Both the position numbers and the translations under genes were made by a program. Shown here piece after piece: positions 56,604 through 64,000 of a stretch of 64,000 nucleotides of DNA. A model generated the notes under the pieces. That model was not told where the DNA came from and did no database searches. It worked only from the letters and a program-made list of their open reading frames with translations. This DNA comes from Hyphomicrobiaceae bacterium (GTDB lineage: Bacteria; Pseudomonadota; Alphaproteobacteria; Rhizobiales; Hyphomicrobiaceae). Positions within the stretch are counted from its first letter, which is position 1; each line of letters opens with the position of its first letter. The stretch spans positions 62,001-126,000 of the forward strand of contig JAURWC010000023.1 in assembly GCA_030655135.1 (NCBI GenBank). The letters are read 5' to 3'.

Positions 56604-57476
56604 GTGCTGATCGAAGAACTGGCGCGCGCCAAGGTCAATTTCACGCTGCAGGTTTCAGGCCGCCGCCCCGACGGCTACCACGCGCTCGCAAGCGTGGTGG
56701 CTTTTGCGTCTGCAGCTGACGTCGTCACCCTCGATACCGGTCGCCCGCACGCCATCGAGGTGACCGGCCCCTTCGCGCCGAAGCTCGCCAGCGAATACCT
56801 CATCGAACGCACCCTGAAGACGCTGCAGAGCCGCCACCCGGCGCTGACACTGGGCGCCGTGTATCTCGACAAGCGGCTGCCGGTCGCCGCTGGCATTGGC
56901 GGAGGCTCGGCCGATGCCGCCGCCGTGCTGCGCGCCGTCCGCCGTGCCAACCCCGAGCTGCAGGCCGCCGTTGATTGGCACGGCATCGCCGCCACACTCG
57001 GGGCCGACGTGCCCGTGTGCCTTGCCAACGAACCGACATTCATGACTGGCATCGGCGATGTATTGCAGACCATGCCACGGCTGCACGAACCCATCGCCGC
57101 GGTGCTCGTGAATCCGCAGGCCATCGTGCCGGCCGACAAGACGGCGCAAGTCTTCCGCACCCTCCGGGCGCCGGACCTCGCAGCGGAGGCGTCAGACATG
57201 CCGTCGCCACCCCACATGGGCAGCATATCCGAGGTCATCGACGCAATCGCCCGGCTCGGCAACGACCTCGAAGCACCCGCCACGGTCGTCATGCCGATCA
57301 TCGCTGACGTGCTGGCGGCACTGCGTTCGACGCCGGGCTGCCGCACCACCTGCATGTCCGGTGCGGGACCGACCTGCTTCGCTATCTTCGACGACGCAGC
57401 GGCAGCGGCCGCAGCGGCCAGCTCGCTGCGGCACGCGCAGGCCGGCTGGTGGGTGGAGGCCGTCACGCTGTCGTAG
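56604..57476 (+). CDS. ispE: 4-diphosphocytidyl-2-C-methyl-D-erythritol kinase
   Basis: A 290-residue GHMP kinase with Lys-Val-Asn start ARAKVNFTLQVSGRRPDGYH, the ATP loop PVAAGIGGGSADAAAVL and the C-terminal SGAGPTCFAIF. It phosphorylates CDP-methylerythritol in the MEP pathway, the pathway that IspH later completes. GTG is the start, placed 21 bases after the TPR gene stop. The order ETF-QO, TPR protein, ispE is conserved in alphaproteobacteria. Confidence 0.94.
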   Translation: MLIEELARAKVNFTLQVSGRRPDGYHALASVVAFASAADVVTLDTGRPHAIEVTGPFAPKLASEYLIERTLKTLQSRHPALTLGAVYLDKRLPVAAGIGGGSADAAAVLRAVRRANPELQAAVDWHGIAATLGADVPVCLANEPTFMTGIGDVLQTMPRLHEPIAAVLVNPQAIVPADKTAQVFRTLRAPDLAAEASDMPSPPHMGSISEVIDAIARLGNDLEAPATVVMPIIADVLAALRSTPGCRTTCMSGAGPTCFAIFDDAAAAAAAASSLRHAQAGWWVEAVTLS

Positions 57477-57523
57477 CCTGCGGCCGGCGACGTGGCCTCG
57501 GATCAACGCCTTCCAAAAATGAA

Positions 57524-57554
57524 GAATGGGCCCCGCTGTCCGCGAGACCCATTC
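57524..57554 (-). terminator. terminator of the atp operon
   Basis: GAATGGG (57524-57530) and CCCATTC (57548-57554) pair; on the minus strand the hairpin is followed by TTCATTTTT, as expected for the 3' end of the atpF transcript. It also sits where ispE transcripts must end. Confidence 0.7.
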
Positions 57555-57598
57555 CGAATTTCAGAGTTCGCCGCTGCGACGCAGCGAAATACCGCGTC

Positions 57599-58099
57599 TC
57601 AGTTCAGCTTGCCTTTGAGGTCGCTGATGCTGGTGTCGATCAAGCCCTTGGCGACGTTGCCGGAGACGCGCTCCTTAAGGATCGTCTCGGCGGCACCCAC
57701 GGCAGCCTCGACGGCGCTGGCCCGCACTTCGCTGACGGCCTGCGCTTCTGCACGGGCAATCTTTTCTTCCGCCAGCTTGGTGCGGCGGGCGAGGTTTTCC
57801 GACAGCGACTTCTTGGTTTCGGCAGCGAGCGCTTCGGCTTCGTGCTTGGCCTGCTCGACGATGACCTTGGCTTCTTCCTCGGCCTCGCGCGCCTTGCGCT
57901 GATAGTCGGCGAGCAGCTGCTGGGCTTCCTCGCGCAAGCGGCGGGCTTCGTCCAACTCGGTTTTGATCTCGTCGGCGCGCTTGTCGAGCGCCTTGGCGAT
58001 CAGCGCGGGCACGCGCAGATAGAACACGATGCCCATGAAGATCAGAAACGTGACGAGGACCCAGAACTCGGCAGCGGCGGGATCGAACATGTGCGCCAT
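57599..58099 (-). CDS. atpF: ATP synthase Fo subunit b
   Basis: A 166-residue b subunit: N-terminal membrane helix (FWVLVTFLIFMGIVFYL, in part VLVTFLIF) and a long Glu/Ala/Lys coiled coil that forms the peripheral stalk. It is the last gene of the Fo operon and follows b' by 10 bases. MAHMFDPAAAEFW is the start; the longer frame overlaps b'. Alphaproteobacteria use one b and one b' rather than two identical b chains. Confidence 0.94.
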   Translation of the reverse strand: MAHMFDPAAAEFWVLVTFLIFMGIVFYLRVPALIAKALDKRADEIKTELDEARRLREEAQQLLADYQRKAREAEEEAKVIVEQAKHEAEALAAETKKSLSENLARRTKLAEEKIARAEAQAVSEVRASAVEAAVGAAETILKERVSGNVAKGLIDTSISDLKGKLN

Positions 58100-58109
58100 C
58101 AGCTTGTCC

Positions 58110-58661
58110 TCACTTGCCCGCGGCGGTGGAGACCGCACGCTTGGCTTCGTCTACGGAAATGTTCTGGCCCGAGAGCGCGCTGGCAAGAGCGGCAGCCGTA
58201 TCGGCTGCGATCTCGCTGACGGACTGCATGGCTTTGGATTTGGTGGCGGTGATGCTGCTTTCGGCGTCTGCCAGCTTGGCGTTCAACGCCGCATCCAGCT
58301 TCTTGCGTTCGACGTCGACCTCTGCGGTGAGCTTCGCCTGATTTTCCTTGGCAATGGCGCCGGCATTGCTGCGAGCGTCGGCCAGGGCCTTTTCGTAGCT
58401 CCTCAGCGCTTTGTCCGTTTCATCCTTAAGGCGTTCGGCCGACTCCAGATCGCGCTTGATGCGATCCTTGCGTTCGTCGATCACCTCACCGATGCGCGGC
58501 AGAACCATGCGAGAGAGCAGCAGGTAGAGTGCCGCAAACGTGATGGCGAGCCAGATGATCTGCGGCGAAAAATCGGCCGGGTTCATCGGCGGGAAGACCT
58601 TCGCGTGGCCCGCGCTGTGCGGCACCTCGGTTCCGGTCGTCGTTGCTGTCTCGGCAGCCAT
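58110..58661 (-). CDS. atpG: ATP synthase Fo subunit b'
   Basis: A 183-residue b' subunit (also named atpF2): a short Ala/Thr/Pro-rich N-terminus, membrane helix IIWLAITFAALYLLL (res about 35-49), then a coiled coil opening SRMVLPRIGEVIDERKDRI. It pairs with b in the stator. Sits between atpE and atpF. A hairpin lies in the gap before it and could set the c to b' ratio. Confidence 0.93.
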   Translation of the reverse strand: MAAETATTTGTEVPHSAGHAKVFPPMNPADFSPQIIWLAITFAALYLLLSRMVLPRIGEVIDERKDRIKRDLESAERLKDETDKALRSYEKALADARSNAGAIAKENQAKLTAEVDVERKKLDAALNAKLADAESSITATKSKAMQSVSEIAADTAAALASALSGQNISVDEAKRAVSTAAGK

Positions 58662-58702
58662 TGTCACGTCCACATGCTGGATGGGAATTATTGAGAGAAG
58701 GA

Positions 58703-58730
58703 GCGGGAGTGCGGATTTGCGCACTCCCGC
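58703..58730 (-). promoter_or_regulatory. intercistronic hairpin after atpE
   Basis: Perfect 11-base arms GCGGGAGTGCG and CGCACTCCCGC around a six-base loop, 20 bases past the atpE stop and before the b' gene. Such hairpins can protect the upstream mRNA and reduce read-through, raising c-subunit yield over the single-copy b and b'. No U-run follows. Confidence 0.7.
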
Positions 58731-58749
58731 GCCTGATCGATCGAAAAAC

Positions 58750-58977
58750 TTAGACGGCGAACAGAAGCAGCAGGGCGACAACGAACGCGAAGATGCCCAG
58801 GGCTTCGGTAACGGCGAAGCCGAAGATCAGGCGGCCGAACTGGCCGTCGGCTGCCGAAGGATTGCGCAGCGCACCCTGCAGGAACTGGCCGAACAGGTTG
58901 CCCACGCCGATGGCGGCAGCGCCGGTGCCGATAGCGGCAAGACCTGCGCCGATGAGCTTTGCGGAAGCGGGATCCAT
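58750..58977 (-). CDS. atpE: ATP synthase Fo subunit c
   Basis: A 75-residue hairpin of two membrane helices, with the Gly/Ala motif [11 protein letters not shown] in the first and the proton-carrying Glu in [13 protein letters not shown] in the second. [10 protein letters not shown] is the polar loop. Many copies form the rotor ring, which fits the strong expression signals around it. Confidence 0.96.
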   Translation of the reverse strand: MDPASAKLIGAGLAAIGTGAAAIGVGNLFGQFLQGALRNPSAADGQFGRLIFGFAVTEALGIFAFVVALLLLFAV

Positions 58978-59033
58978 TGAAACGTCTCCTCTTGGATGGA
59001 TTGGTGTGATTGGTTGAAAGAAGTGCGCGAACC

Positions 59034-59813
59034 CTAGTGGCCAGGATGCAGCGCGTCGTTGAGGTACATGCAGGTCAGCATCGTGAAGACGTAGGCCTGC
59101 AGGAAGGCGACCAGGAACTCGAGAGCCATCAGCGCCACGGCGCCGGCGAGCGGCAACGGCGCCAGCAGGTTGACGGCAACCGACTGCGACCCGAGCAGCA
59201 TCACGATGAACCCGGCGAAAACTTTAAGCGTGATATGGCCACCCAGCATGTTTGCGAACAAACGGATGGAATGGCTGATCGGCCGCGAGATGAACGAAAT
59301 GACTTCGATCATCGTGACGAACGGCAGGATGAGAACAGGCACACCCGACGGCACGAACAGCCGTAGGAAGCCAAGGCCGTTCTTGGCGAACCCGACCAGG
59401 AGAACGATGGTGAAGACCAGCAAGGCCAGCGCCGCCGTGACGGCGACATGGCTGGTGACCGTGAAGAAGCCCGGCACCATGCCCAACATGTTGACGGTGA
59501 AGATGAACATGAAGATTGTGAACACGAGCGGGAAAAACTTCATTCCCTGTTCGCCCATGGATTCGCGCACCATGTTGGCGATGAACTCGTAGGCCGTCTC
59601 GGCCAGCGACTGCAGGCGCGAGGGAACGAGAAGCCGACCGCTGATGGCGTACAGCAGGAAGCCGACGATCAGGGCAACCGCCACGACCATGAAGAGCGCC
59701 GAGTTCGTGAACGACGCGTCGAAGCCGAACAGATCAATGTGCCAAAGGCGGTTGATCTCGAACTGGTGAATTGGATCCGGCATTGCGGATCCCGAGTGTG
59801 CGCCGTCGGCCAC
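59034..59813 (-). CDS. atpB: ATP synthase Fo subunit a
   Basis: A 259-residue six-helix membrane protein starting HQFEINRLW, with the essential Arg in [12 protein letters not shown] and the C-terminal [18 protein letters not shown] (parts). It forms the proton half-channels beside the c ring. The GTG start has GAGGGG six bases upstream; ATG ten codons in ([10 protein letters not shown]) is the alternative. Confidence 0.95.
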   Translation of the reverse strand: MADGAHSGSAMPDPIHQFEINRLWHIDLFGFDASFTNSALFMVVAVALIVGFLLYAISGRLLVPSRLQSLAETAYEFIANMVRESMGEQGMKFFPLVFTIFMFIFTVNMLGMVPGFFTVTSHVAVTAALALLVFTIVLLVGFAKNGLGFLRLFVPSGVPVLILPFVTMIEVISFISRPISHSIRLFANMLGGHITLKVFAGFIVMLLGSQSVAVNLLAPLPLAGAVALMALEFLVAFLQAYVFTMLTCMYLNDALHPGH

Positions 59814-59828
59814 GATTTCCCCTCAACC

Positions 59829-60239
59829 TCAGTCGTCATCATCATTTGGCAGCGAACGGCCGATATCGCCCTTCGTCGCCACTTTGATTTCCTCCTGGAG
59901 CCGCGTGAACGACCGGGTCACGTTGACGACGCCGGCAGCGAAGCCCAGGAAGAAGAAAACCAGAAACAGCCACGGCGTAGTGCCCAGCCACCGGTCCAGA
60001 CCAAACCCAATCAGGCCACCAACCAGAACCGCACCGACAAATTCGGATGCCATTCGAAGGCCGTATGCCATGCCGCGCGCCCGGACGGCACTCGATCCAT
60101 CCGGATCTTTGGCCGCGTGGTGGGCACGCGCATTATCAAGCCGCTTGTCGAGATCGGTGACCCGCCGCTCAAAATTCGACCTGTCTGAAGACGATAAATT
60201 CTCCGACCCTGGGCCCTCGCCCTTCCGTTCATCCGGCAT
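59829..60239 (-). CDS. atpI: ATP synthase assembly protein AtpI
   Basis: A 136-residue protein with a charged N-terminus and two membrane helices (VGAVLVGGLIGFGLDRWLG, in part GGLIGFGLDRWLG; PWLFLVFFFLGFAAG), as in AtpI, which helps assemble the c ring or handle Mg. It leads the atpI-B-E-F'-F operon and ends 15 bases before atpB. Confidence 0.88.
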   Translation of the reverse strand: MPDERKGEGPGSENLSSSDRSNFERRVTDLDKRLDNARAHHAAKDPDGSSAVRARGMAYGLRMASEFVGAVLVGGLIGFGLDRWLGTTPWLFLVFFFLGFAAGVVNVTRSFTRLQEEIKVATKGDIGRSLPNDDDD

Positions 60240-60276
60240 GGCAAACCCTTATGTCAGTAGGCCTTCGACGGGCCGC

Positions 60277-60306
60277 ACCATAGTTACGCGTCCTACGTAG
60301 TGTCAA
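60277..60306 (-). promoter_or_regulatory. candidate promoter of the atp operon
   Basis: On the minus strand TTGACA (60301-60306) and TATGGT (60277-60282) lie 18 bases apart, about 35-40 bases before atpI. The -35 is perfect, the -10 weak. Confidence 0.4.
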
Positions 60307-60422
60307 GGTCGCGCCACAATGCCTTTTTGCCGTGCAGGTAGGGCGAAACCGCGCAGGCTGGGCTTTTTCCAGCGCTCAACGGACGGAGGACGGAAAACGG
60401 ACCTGACGGCCGCGTTAACTCA

Positions 60423-60701
60423 TCATAGCTGCGGATAGAGTCGCCTGCGCCGGCCGGCCAGATAAATCAGCCCTCCCGCAGTCATGACGAACACAGTGCC
60501 CGCAACCCCCGTGAGATCCGCGTCGAAGCCACAGCTGGTTTCCGACAGAATGCCTTGGGCCACCAAATTCTTGTCCGGTTCGAGCAAGTACGCCGGCCCG
60601 CACAGCCCTTGAGCCACGCGATCATAAACCCCGACCATCTTGTCGAGGATAAAAACGACTACCGGCAAAGTCACTAACGCAACGCCGATCTTCTTGAGCA
60701 T
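60423..60701 (-). CDS. small membrane hypothetical protein
   Basis: A 92-residue protein with two hydrophobic segments (residues about 5-22 and 66-83) and two cysteines in the loop between them (GLCGPAY, ETSCGFD), so the loop is probably periplasmic and disulfide-bonded. AGGAGGT precedes the ATG at seven bases, a strong ribosome site. No family recognised. Confidence 0.65.
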   Translation of the reverse strand: MLKKIGVALVTLPVVVFILDKMVGVYDRVAQGLCGPAYLLEPDKNLVAQGILSETSCGFDADLTGVAGTVFVMTAGGLIYLAGRRRRLYPQL

Positions 60702-60913
60702 TCTCAGACCTCCTGCTGGCCCCAGCGCATGATTTGCATAGGGGCAAGCAGGCGTCTTACGGCGCTTCAAGAACGCTCGTCTTCCGGCAACGGCCACATA
60801 TTTCATGTGTGGAGCGGAGCAATACGGACATGGCTGTACGGAGCGGACGCCGGAGCCGCGAGGAGCAGGCACCGCGGACTTCGTCTCAGATGTGTCTGGT
60901 ACCGCTCAACACA

Positions 60914-60940
60914 AATGGCGCCCGAAATCTGGGCGCCATT
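60914..60940 (-). terminator. hairpin after the small Ser-rich protein
   Basis: AATGGCGCCC and GGGCGCCATT (ten-base arms) flank a seven-base loop, 19 bases past the stop on the minus strand; TTGTGTT follows. A plausible Rho-independent terminator with a weak U-run. Confidence 0.6.
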
Positions 60941-60958
60941 GGAAAACACTGTGAGCCG

Positions 60959-61249
60959 TTATGGTTGCTTCGGCTCGCTTGATGGCGTCTTGTCCGGCAC
61001 GGCAGCTGGGGCATTTACGTCTGGTGCCGGGGCAGTCGTGCTGCTGCTGGTTCCGGATTCGCCCGAGCTGGCACCGGTCGAAGAACTTTCCGTCTGATTG
61101 ACGGCGGCCTGATTGACGTCGGTGCTATTCATATACCAAGCTCCGCCGACCACCGCTGCAAGCAGCAGCATAACAGCCAGCAAAGTTCCGAACGCCGAAC
61201 CTGAACGCTCTCCGGTCGGGCGTGCCGTGGGTCTGATTTGTTCGCTCAT
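60959..61249 (-). CDS. small single-pass Ser/Thr-rich membrane protein
   Basis: A 96-residue protein: polar N-terminus, one membrane helix (residues about 20-39), then a Ser/Thr/Ala/Pro tail without structure, ending PKQP. GGAGGT sits six bases before the ATG. The tail is predicted periplasmic. No function known. Confidence 0.6.
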   Translation of the reverse strand: MSEQIRPTARPTGERSGSAFGTLLAVMLLLAAVVGGAWYMNSTDVNQAAVNQTESSSTGASSGESGTSSSTTAPAPDVNAPAAVPDKTPSSEPKQP

Positions 61250-61352
61250 GAGAACCTCCGCAAATTACGCCGCACGCGCCTTGTCGTTAGACGAACCCGT
61301 CCAGCGAGGTTGAACATCACGATATGAACCGCGCTGGAGGCCTGAGGTTCCG

Positions 61353-62576
61353 CTATTTCGGCAGCATGCGATCGCTGATGATGCGGCGCTGGATCTCGCT
61401 GGTCCCCTCGAAAATCGTCGTCAGCCGCGCGTCGCGCCAGTAGCGTTCGACACGCCGTTCCGTCGTGTAGCCGTTGCCGCCATGAAGCTGCATCGCCTGG
61501 TTGGTAACGCGTACCGCCATCTCGGTTGCCAGCAGTTTCACCTGCGCACTTTCGCTCTCCGCCGCCTCGCCCTGGTCGAGCAGGTGCGCCACCTGCTGCC
61601 AGTAGGCCCGCGCCTGCGCCACCTCCGCCGCCATGTCCGCCAGCGCAAAGCGCAGCGCCTGGAATTCGCCAATCGGATGCCCGAACTGCTCGCGCTCCTG
61701 CAGGTACGCCCAGGTATCCTCCACTGCCGCCCGCGCCACGCCGACTGCCCGCGCCGCCGTGTGCACGCGCGCGATGTTGAGGCCGCGCTGTACCGACGCG
61801 AAGCCGCCGGAATCCGCGTCCGCTCCTTCGTCGCCGTACAGTCCGGTCAGCCGGTCGCCTTCGGGCACGCGCACGCCGTCAAGCTCCAGGTGCCAGGTGA
61901 GGAAGCCGTGGTAGCCCACCTTGTCGATGAAGTGTCCGGTGATGCCCTTGGGAAACTTGCCCGGCTCCTTGAGCACGAGAAACGGCTCCAGCCCCGCCGA
62001 GCGCGGTTCGCCCGGTTCCGGTTCGCGCGTACGCGCCAGCACCTCGATGAAGTCCGCCGCCAGCGCAAACCCAGCCCAGCGCTTCGTGCCTGTCAGCACC
62101 CAGTCATCGCCATCGCGCACGGCGCGCGTCTGCACGCCGGCAAGGTCCGAACCCGCCGTCGGCTCCGACAACGCGATAGAGCCGATCCACTTGCCCTGAG
62201 CTGAACGCCGCATCAGTTGCAGCCGCCGCTCGTCATCGATCGTTTGCGTGCCGAGCCCCTGCCCGCGCGCCAGGATGCTGCCGACCGACAGCCACGCCCG
62301 CGCCAGCTCCTCCGACACGAGGCAATATTCAAACACACCGAGCCCGAGGCCGCCGTGCTCGGCCGGAATGGTGATGCCGAACCAGCCCTTCGCTGCCATC
62401 TTCTCGATCAGCGATCGCGGCATCTCGCCTTTCTGCGGATCCAGCTCATCGGCGATCGGCAGCACGATATCGCGCGCGAACTCCCGCGCCTCCTGCTGCA
62501 GGGCGACGCGCGCCTGCGTGCGCCACGGCGACAAAAGTTCAGGCGGCTGCGGCTCGCGGCGGTGAGGGCTCGGCAT
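61353..62576 (-). CDS. acyl-CoA dehydrogenase
   Basis: A 407-residue acyl-CoA dehydrogenase with FAD/substrate blocks ALSEPTAGSDLAG and GTKRWAGFA, and the C-terminal helices ending QLHGGNGYTTERRVERYWRDARLTTIFEGTSEIQ (parts: LHGGNGYT, IFEGTSEIQ). The Glu of FEGTSE is where many members place the catalytic base. It oxidises an acyl-CoA and hands electrons to ETF, which fits the ETF-QO nearby. Chain-length or branched-chain preference is unknown. ATG at 62576 is the natural start. Confidence 0.92.
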   Translation of the reverse strand: MPSPHRREPQPPELLSPWRTQARVALQQEAREFARDIVLPIADELDPQKGEMPRSLIEKMAAKGWFGITIPAEHGGLGLGVFEYCLVSEELARAWLSVGSILARGQGLGTQTIDDERRLQLMRRSAQGKWIGSIALSEPTAGSDLAGVQTRAVRDGDDWVLTGTKRWAGFALAADFIEVLARTREPEPGEPRSAGLEPFLVLKEPGKFPKGITGHFIDKVGYHGFLTWHLELDGVRVPEGDRLTGLYGDEGADADSGGFASVQRGLNIARVHTAARAVGVARAAVEDTWAYLQEREQFGHPIGEFQALRFALADMAAEVAQARAYWQQVAHLLDQGEAAESESAQVKLLATEMAVRVTNQAMQLHGGNGYTTERRVERYWRDARLTTIFEGTSEIQRRIISDRMLPK

Positions 62577-63265
62577 GCGGTCTCCGGCTGGGCTGTGGGG
62601 GAACTGAGCGCTGATCCCTGCTAGTCCGGGACTTGCTAGACCCGGACGGGCCACTCAGCAATCGTCGTAACGCCCCGCACGCCGGATTGTTCGATCGCAG
62701 GCGCTCCAAACAGCAATCGCGCATCACAGGCCGCCGATACCCACCCAAAGCGGACCCGTTGGCCTCCAGTAGCGAATCTCCAGCGCCGTTCCAGGCACGC
62801 GCAAGCGGCCGGCTCCGCGTAGCGGAGTCGCTTGCGCAATCATTAAGGGAGCGGGGCGGTGGATCGCCGCGATCTATTTAATTTTTTGAGCGGCTTTCCG
62901 CCGCCCCGCCTGCGAGCTTAGCCTGGGGGACCGTTCAACTTGCTTACCCCAGAGCGCGGTGGGCCTGCTTTAACCTGCACTACCCGGTTGCGGAGTTACC
63001 CCCAGCATGTGGGCCCGTCGCCGTGAAGGACCAGGAGCGCATCTCCCGCGGCAGTCCTTCAAACTCGACGCGCATCTCATCTACGGTATGCCTCCGGAGA
63101 CAACCCCAAGTGATGCGTGCGGGAGCATGGTGACACGGGTGGAGGGGACGGGGATAAGAATTTGGCGGAACCTGTTCTCGGGGCGCTGAGTGAGGAGCTT
63201 GGCGACCGCTGGAATGACGCCGCCCATTCCGATTGACGTCTGCACAATCAGCACTGGAGTTGCCC
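62577..63265. other. hairpin-dense divergent intergenic region
   Basis: Nearly 700 bases without a credible protein gene. It contains at least three strong hairpins: GTCCGGG/CCCGGAC (62624-62647), GCGCAAGCG/CGCTTGCGC with inner CTCCGC/GCGGAG (62799-62837), and GCGGGGCGG/CCGCCCCGC (62851-62909). A further structured stretch (listed separately) follows. The left part must hold the acyl-CoA dehydrogenase promoter. Confidence 0.55.
62885..63062 (+). ncRNA. candidate structured non-coding RNA
   Basis: Helices visible: CTGGGG/CCCCAG (62923-62928, 62947-62952); an 11-pair helix 62956-62966 with 63011-63021 that includes three G-U pairs, which would be A-C mismatches on the other strand and so favour the plus strand; AACC/GGTT (62972-62975, 62986-62989) inside it; and GAAGGAC/GTCCTTC (63025-63031, 63054-63060) with inner GGAG/CTCC. 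An AT-rich CTATTTAATTTTTTGAG tract just upstream could be the promoter. It matches none of tmRNA, RNase P, SRP RNA or tRNA that I can recognise; 6S-like RNA is not excluded. Confidence 0.5.
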
Positions 63266-63817
63266 TTGCCCCTCAGCGAAAAGCAAAAGATGCTCGCCGG
63301 AGATCTCTATTCTCCCAACGACGCGGAATTGCAGCACGACCTTGCCGCCAGCCGTGCCTGGATGGACGCTTACAACGCGCTTGGCTCTACGCGCGCTGAG
63401 CGAGCGAGCCTGCTGCGCGCCCGCTTCGCGTCGGTCGGCGAGGGCGCCGCGATCCGTCCGCCGTTCTTCTGCGACTACGGCTTCAACATCCACCTCGGCG
63501 CCGGCGTCTTCCTCAACTTCAACTGCGTGATCCTCGACGTCTGCGAGGTCCACATCGGCGACGGCACGCAGATCGCGCCCGCCGTGCAGATCTACGCCGC
63601 CGACCACCCGCGCGATCCCGCCGCGCGCCGCTCCGGCCTCGAACTCGGCCGCCCCGTTGTCATCGGCCGCAACGTCTGGATCGGCGGCGGCGCCATCATC
63701 CTGCCCGGCATCACCATCGCCGACGACGCCATCATCGGCGCGGGCGCCGTCGTCACGCGCGACGTTGCAGCCGGCGTAACGGTAGCAGGCAATCCGGCGC
63801 GGAGGATTGGGGGTTAG
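63266..63817 (+). CDS. maa: maltose O-acetyltransferase-like hexapeptide enzyme
   Basis: A 183-residue left-handed beta-helix acetyltransferase: N-terminal cap MPLSEKQKMLAGDLYSPND, DYGFNIHLGAGVFLNFNCVILD (parts), catalytic His in AADHPRDP and the C-terminal hexapeptide repeats GRNVWIGGGAIILPG, VTVAGNPARRIGG. It transfers acetyl from acetyl-CoA to a sugar or related alcohol. The TTG start follows CTGGAG by seven bases and gives the family length; the frame runs to 63233. Substrate may not be maltose. Confidence 0.85.
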   Translation: MPLSEKQKMLAGDLYSPNDAELQHDLAASRAWMDAYNALGSTRAERASLLRARFASVGEGAAIRPPFFCDYGFNIHLGAGVFLNFNCVILDVCEVHIGDGTQIAPAVQIYAADHPRDPAARRSGLELGRPVVIGRNVWIGGGAIILPGITIADDAIIGAGAVVTRDVAAGVTVAGNPARRIGG

Positions 63818-64000
63818 GGCGGGCGTTCGCGCTTCCACCACGTTGGCTCAAGACCGCGAAGGAGAGGCGGCGCATCTCAATGGCGACGCCACCAAGCCGG
63901 CAGTAGCAGCTGGATCTGATCGAGAAGCTCAACCCGCAATGGCGCGATCTCGGCGATGCGGCCTCAACGGCGTCGCGTGCAGCCCCTGGATGGCAGGGTC
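63818..64000. other. right edge, no gene recognised
   Basis: The last 183 bases hold no open frame, RNA or repeat that I can support; a gene may begin beyond the window. Confidence 0.3.

Overview
The window is high-GC chromosomal DNA from an alphaproteobacterium, most likely of the Hyphomicrobiales (Rhizobiales). The lineage markers are the phosphotransferase ChpT, a CcrM-type GANTC methyltransferase with a C-terminal RAMA-like domain, the DnaA-family regulator HdaA, an EipA (DUF1134) envelope protein, an ATP synthase Fo operon with paired b and b' subunits (atpI-B-E-F'-F), and a dispersed short palindromic repeat of the kind common in this order. I see no rRNA, tRNA, transposase, prophage, CRISPR array or defence island. 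Almost everything is core or lineage-conserved metabolism, envelope and cell-cycle genes, so no large new system is visible. The interesting signals are small ones: an odd insertion, a domain fusion, structured intergenic DNA and repeats.

Layout. 0-14 kb: small secreted proteins, a FetAB-type ABC exporter, a response regulator next to ChpT, CysQ, EipA, a coiled-coil membrane protein, an L,D-transpeptidase, a ketopantoate-reductase-like enzyme and an orphan ParA-like ATPase with an unknown partner. 14-23 kb, minus strand: DnaJ-like protein, ppx-ppk1 (polyphosphate turnover), hdaA, an AI-2E/PerM family membrane protein, a CDP-alcohol phosphatidyltransferase and a DUF2066 protein. 23-33 kb: purMN, a cytochrome P450 with a striking upstream inverted repeat, a repeat-rich secreted protein, dctA, ndk, a GYF_2 membrane protein and an ABC-F ATPase. 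33-38 kb: two small secreted proteins, a pair of inverted REP-like elements, and glyQ - small membrane protein - glyS, where glyS carries an AT-rich in-frame insertion.

38-52 kb: an S49 peptidase, a TrmN6-like methyltransferase with a DUF2007 protein, polyprenyl diphosphate synthase, an aminotransferase, a lipoprotein, ispH-thrB-rnhA, ccrM, rnhB, a PA0069-type radical SAM protein, a glycosyltransferase, moaB, a GyrI-like protein and a family-4-like uracil-DNA glycosylase. 52-64 kb: ETF-ubiquinone oxidoreductase, a TPR lipoprotein-like protein with an embedded peptidoglycan-binding domain, ispE, the atp Fo operon, two small membrane proteins, an acyl-CoA dehydrogenase, a hairpin-dense intergenic region with a candidate structured RNA, and a maltose-O-acetyltransferase-like enzyme.

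Functional threads: isoprenoid and quinone supply (ispH, ispE, polyprenyl synthase) with ETF-QO, acyl-CoA dehydrogenase and ATP synthase form an energy/electron-transfer theme. ChpT, CcrM and HdaA are three nodes of the alphaproteobacterial cell-cycle circuit. EipA, the L,D-transpeptidase, the TPR/PG-binding protein and several small secreted proteins concern the envelope. Start sites were chosen by Shine-Dalgarno spacing, family N-termini and overlaps; several are GTG or TTG and are flagged.
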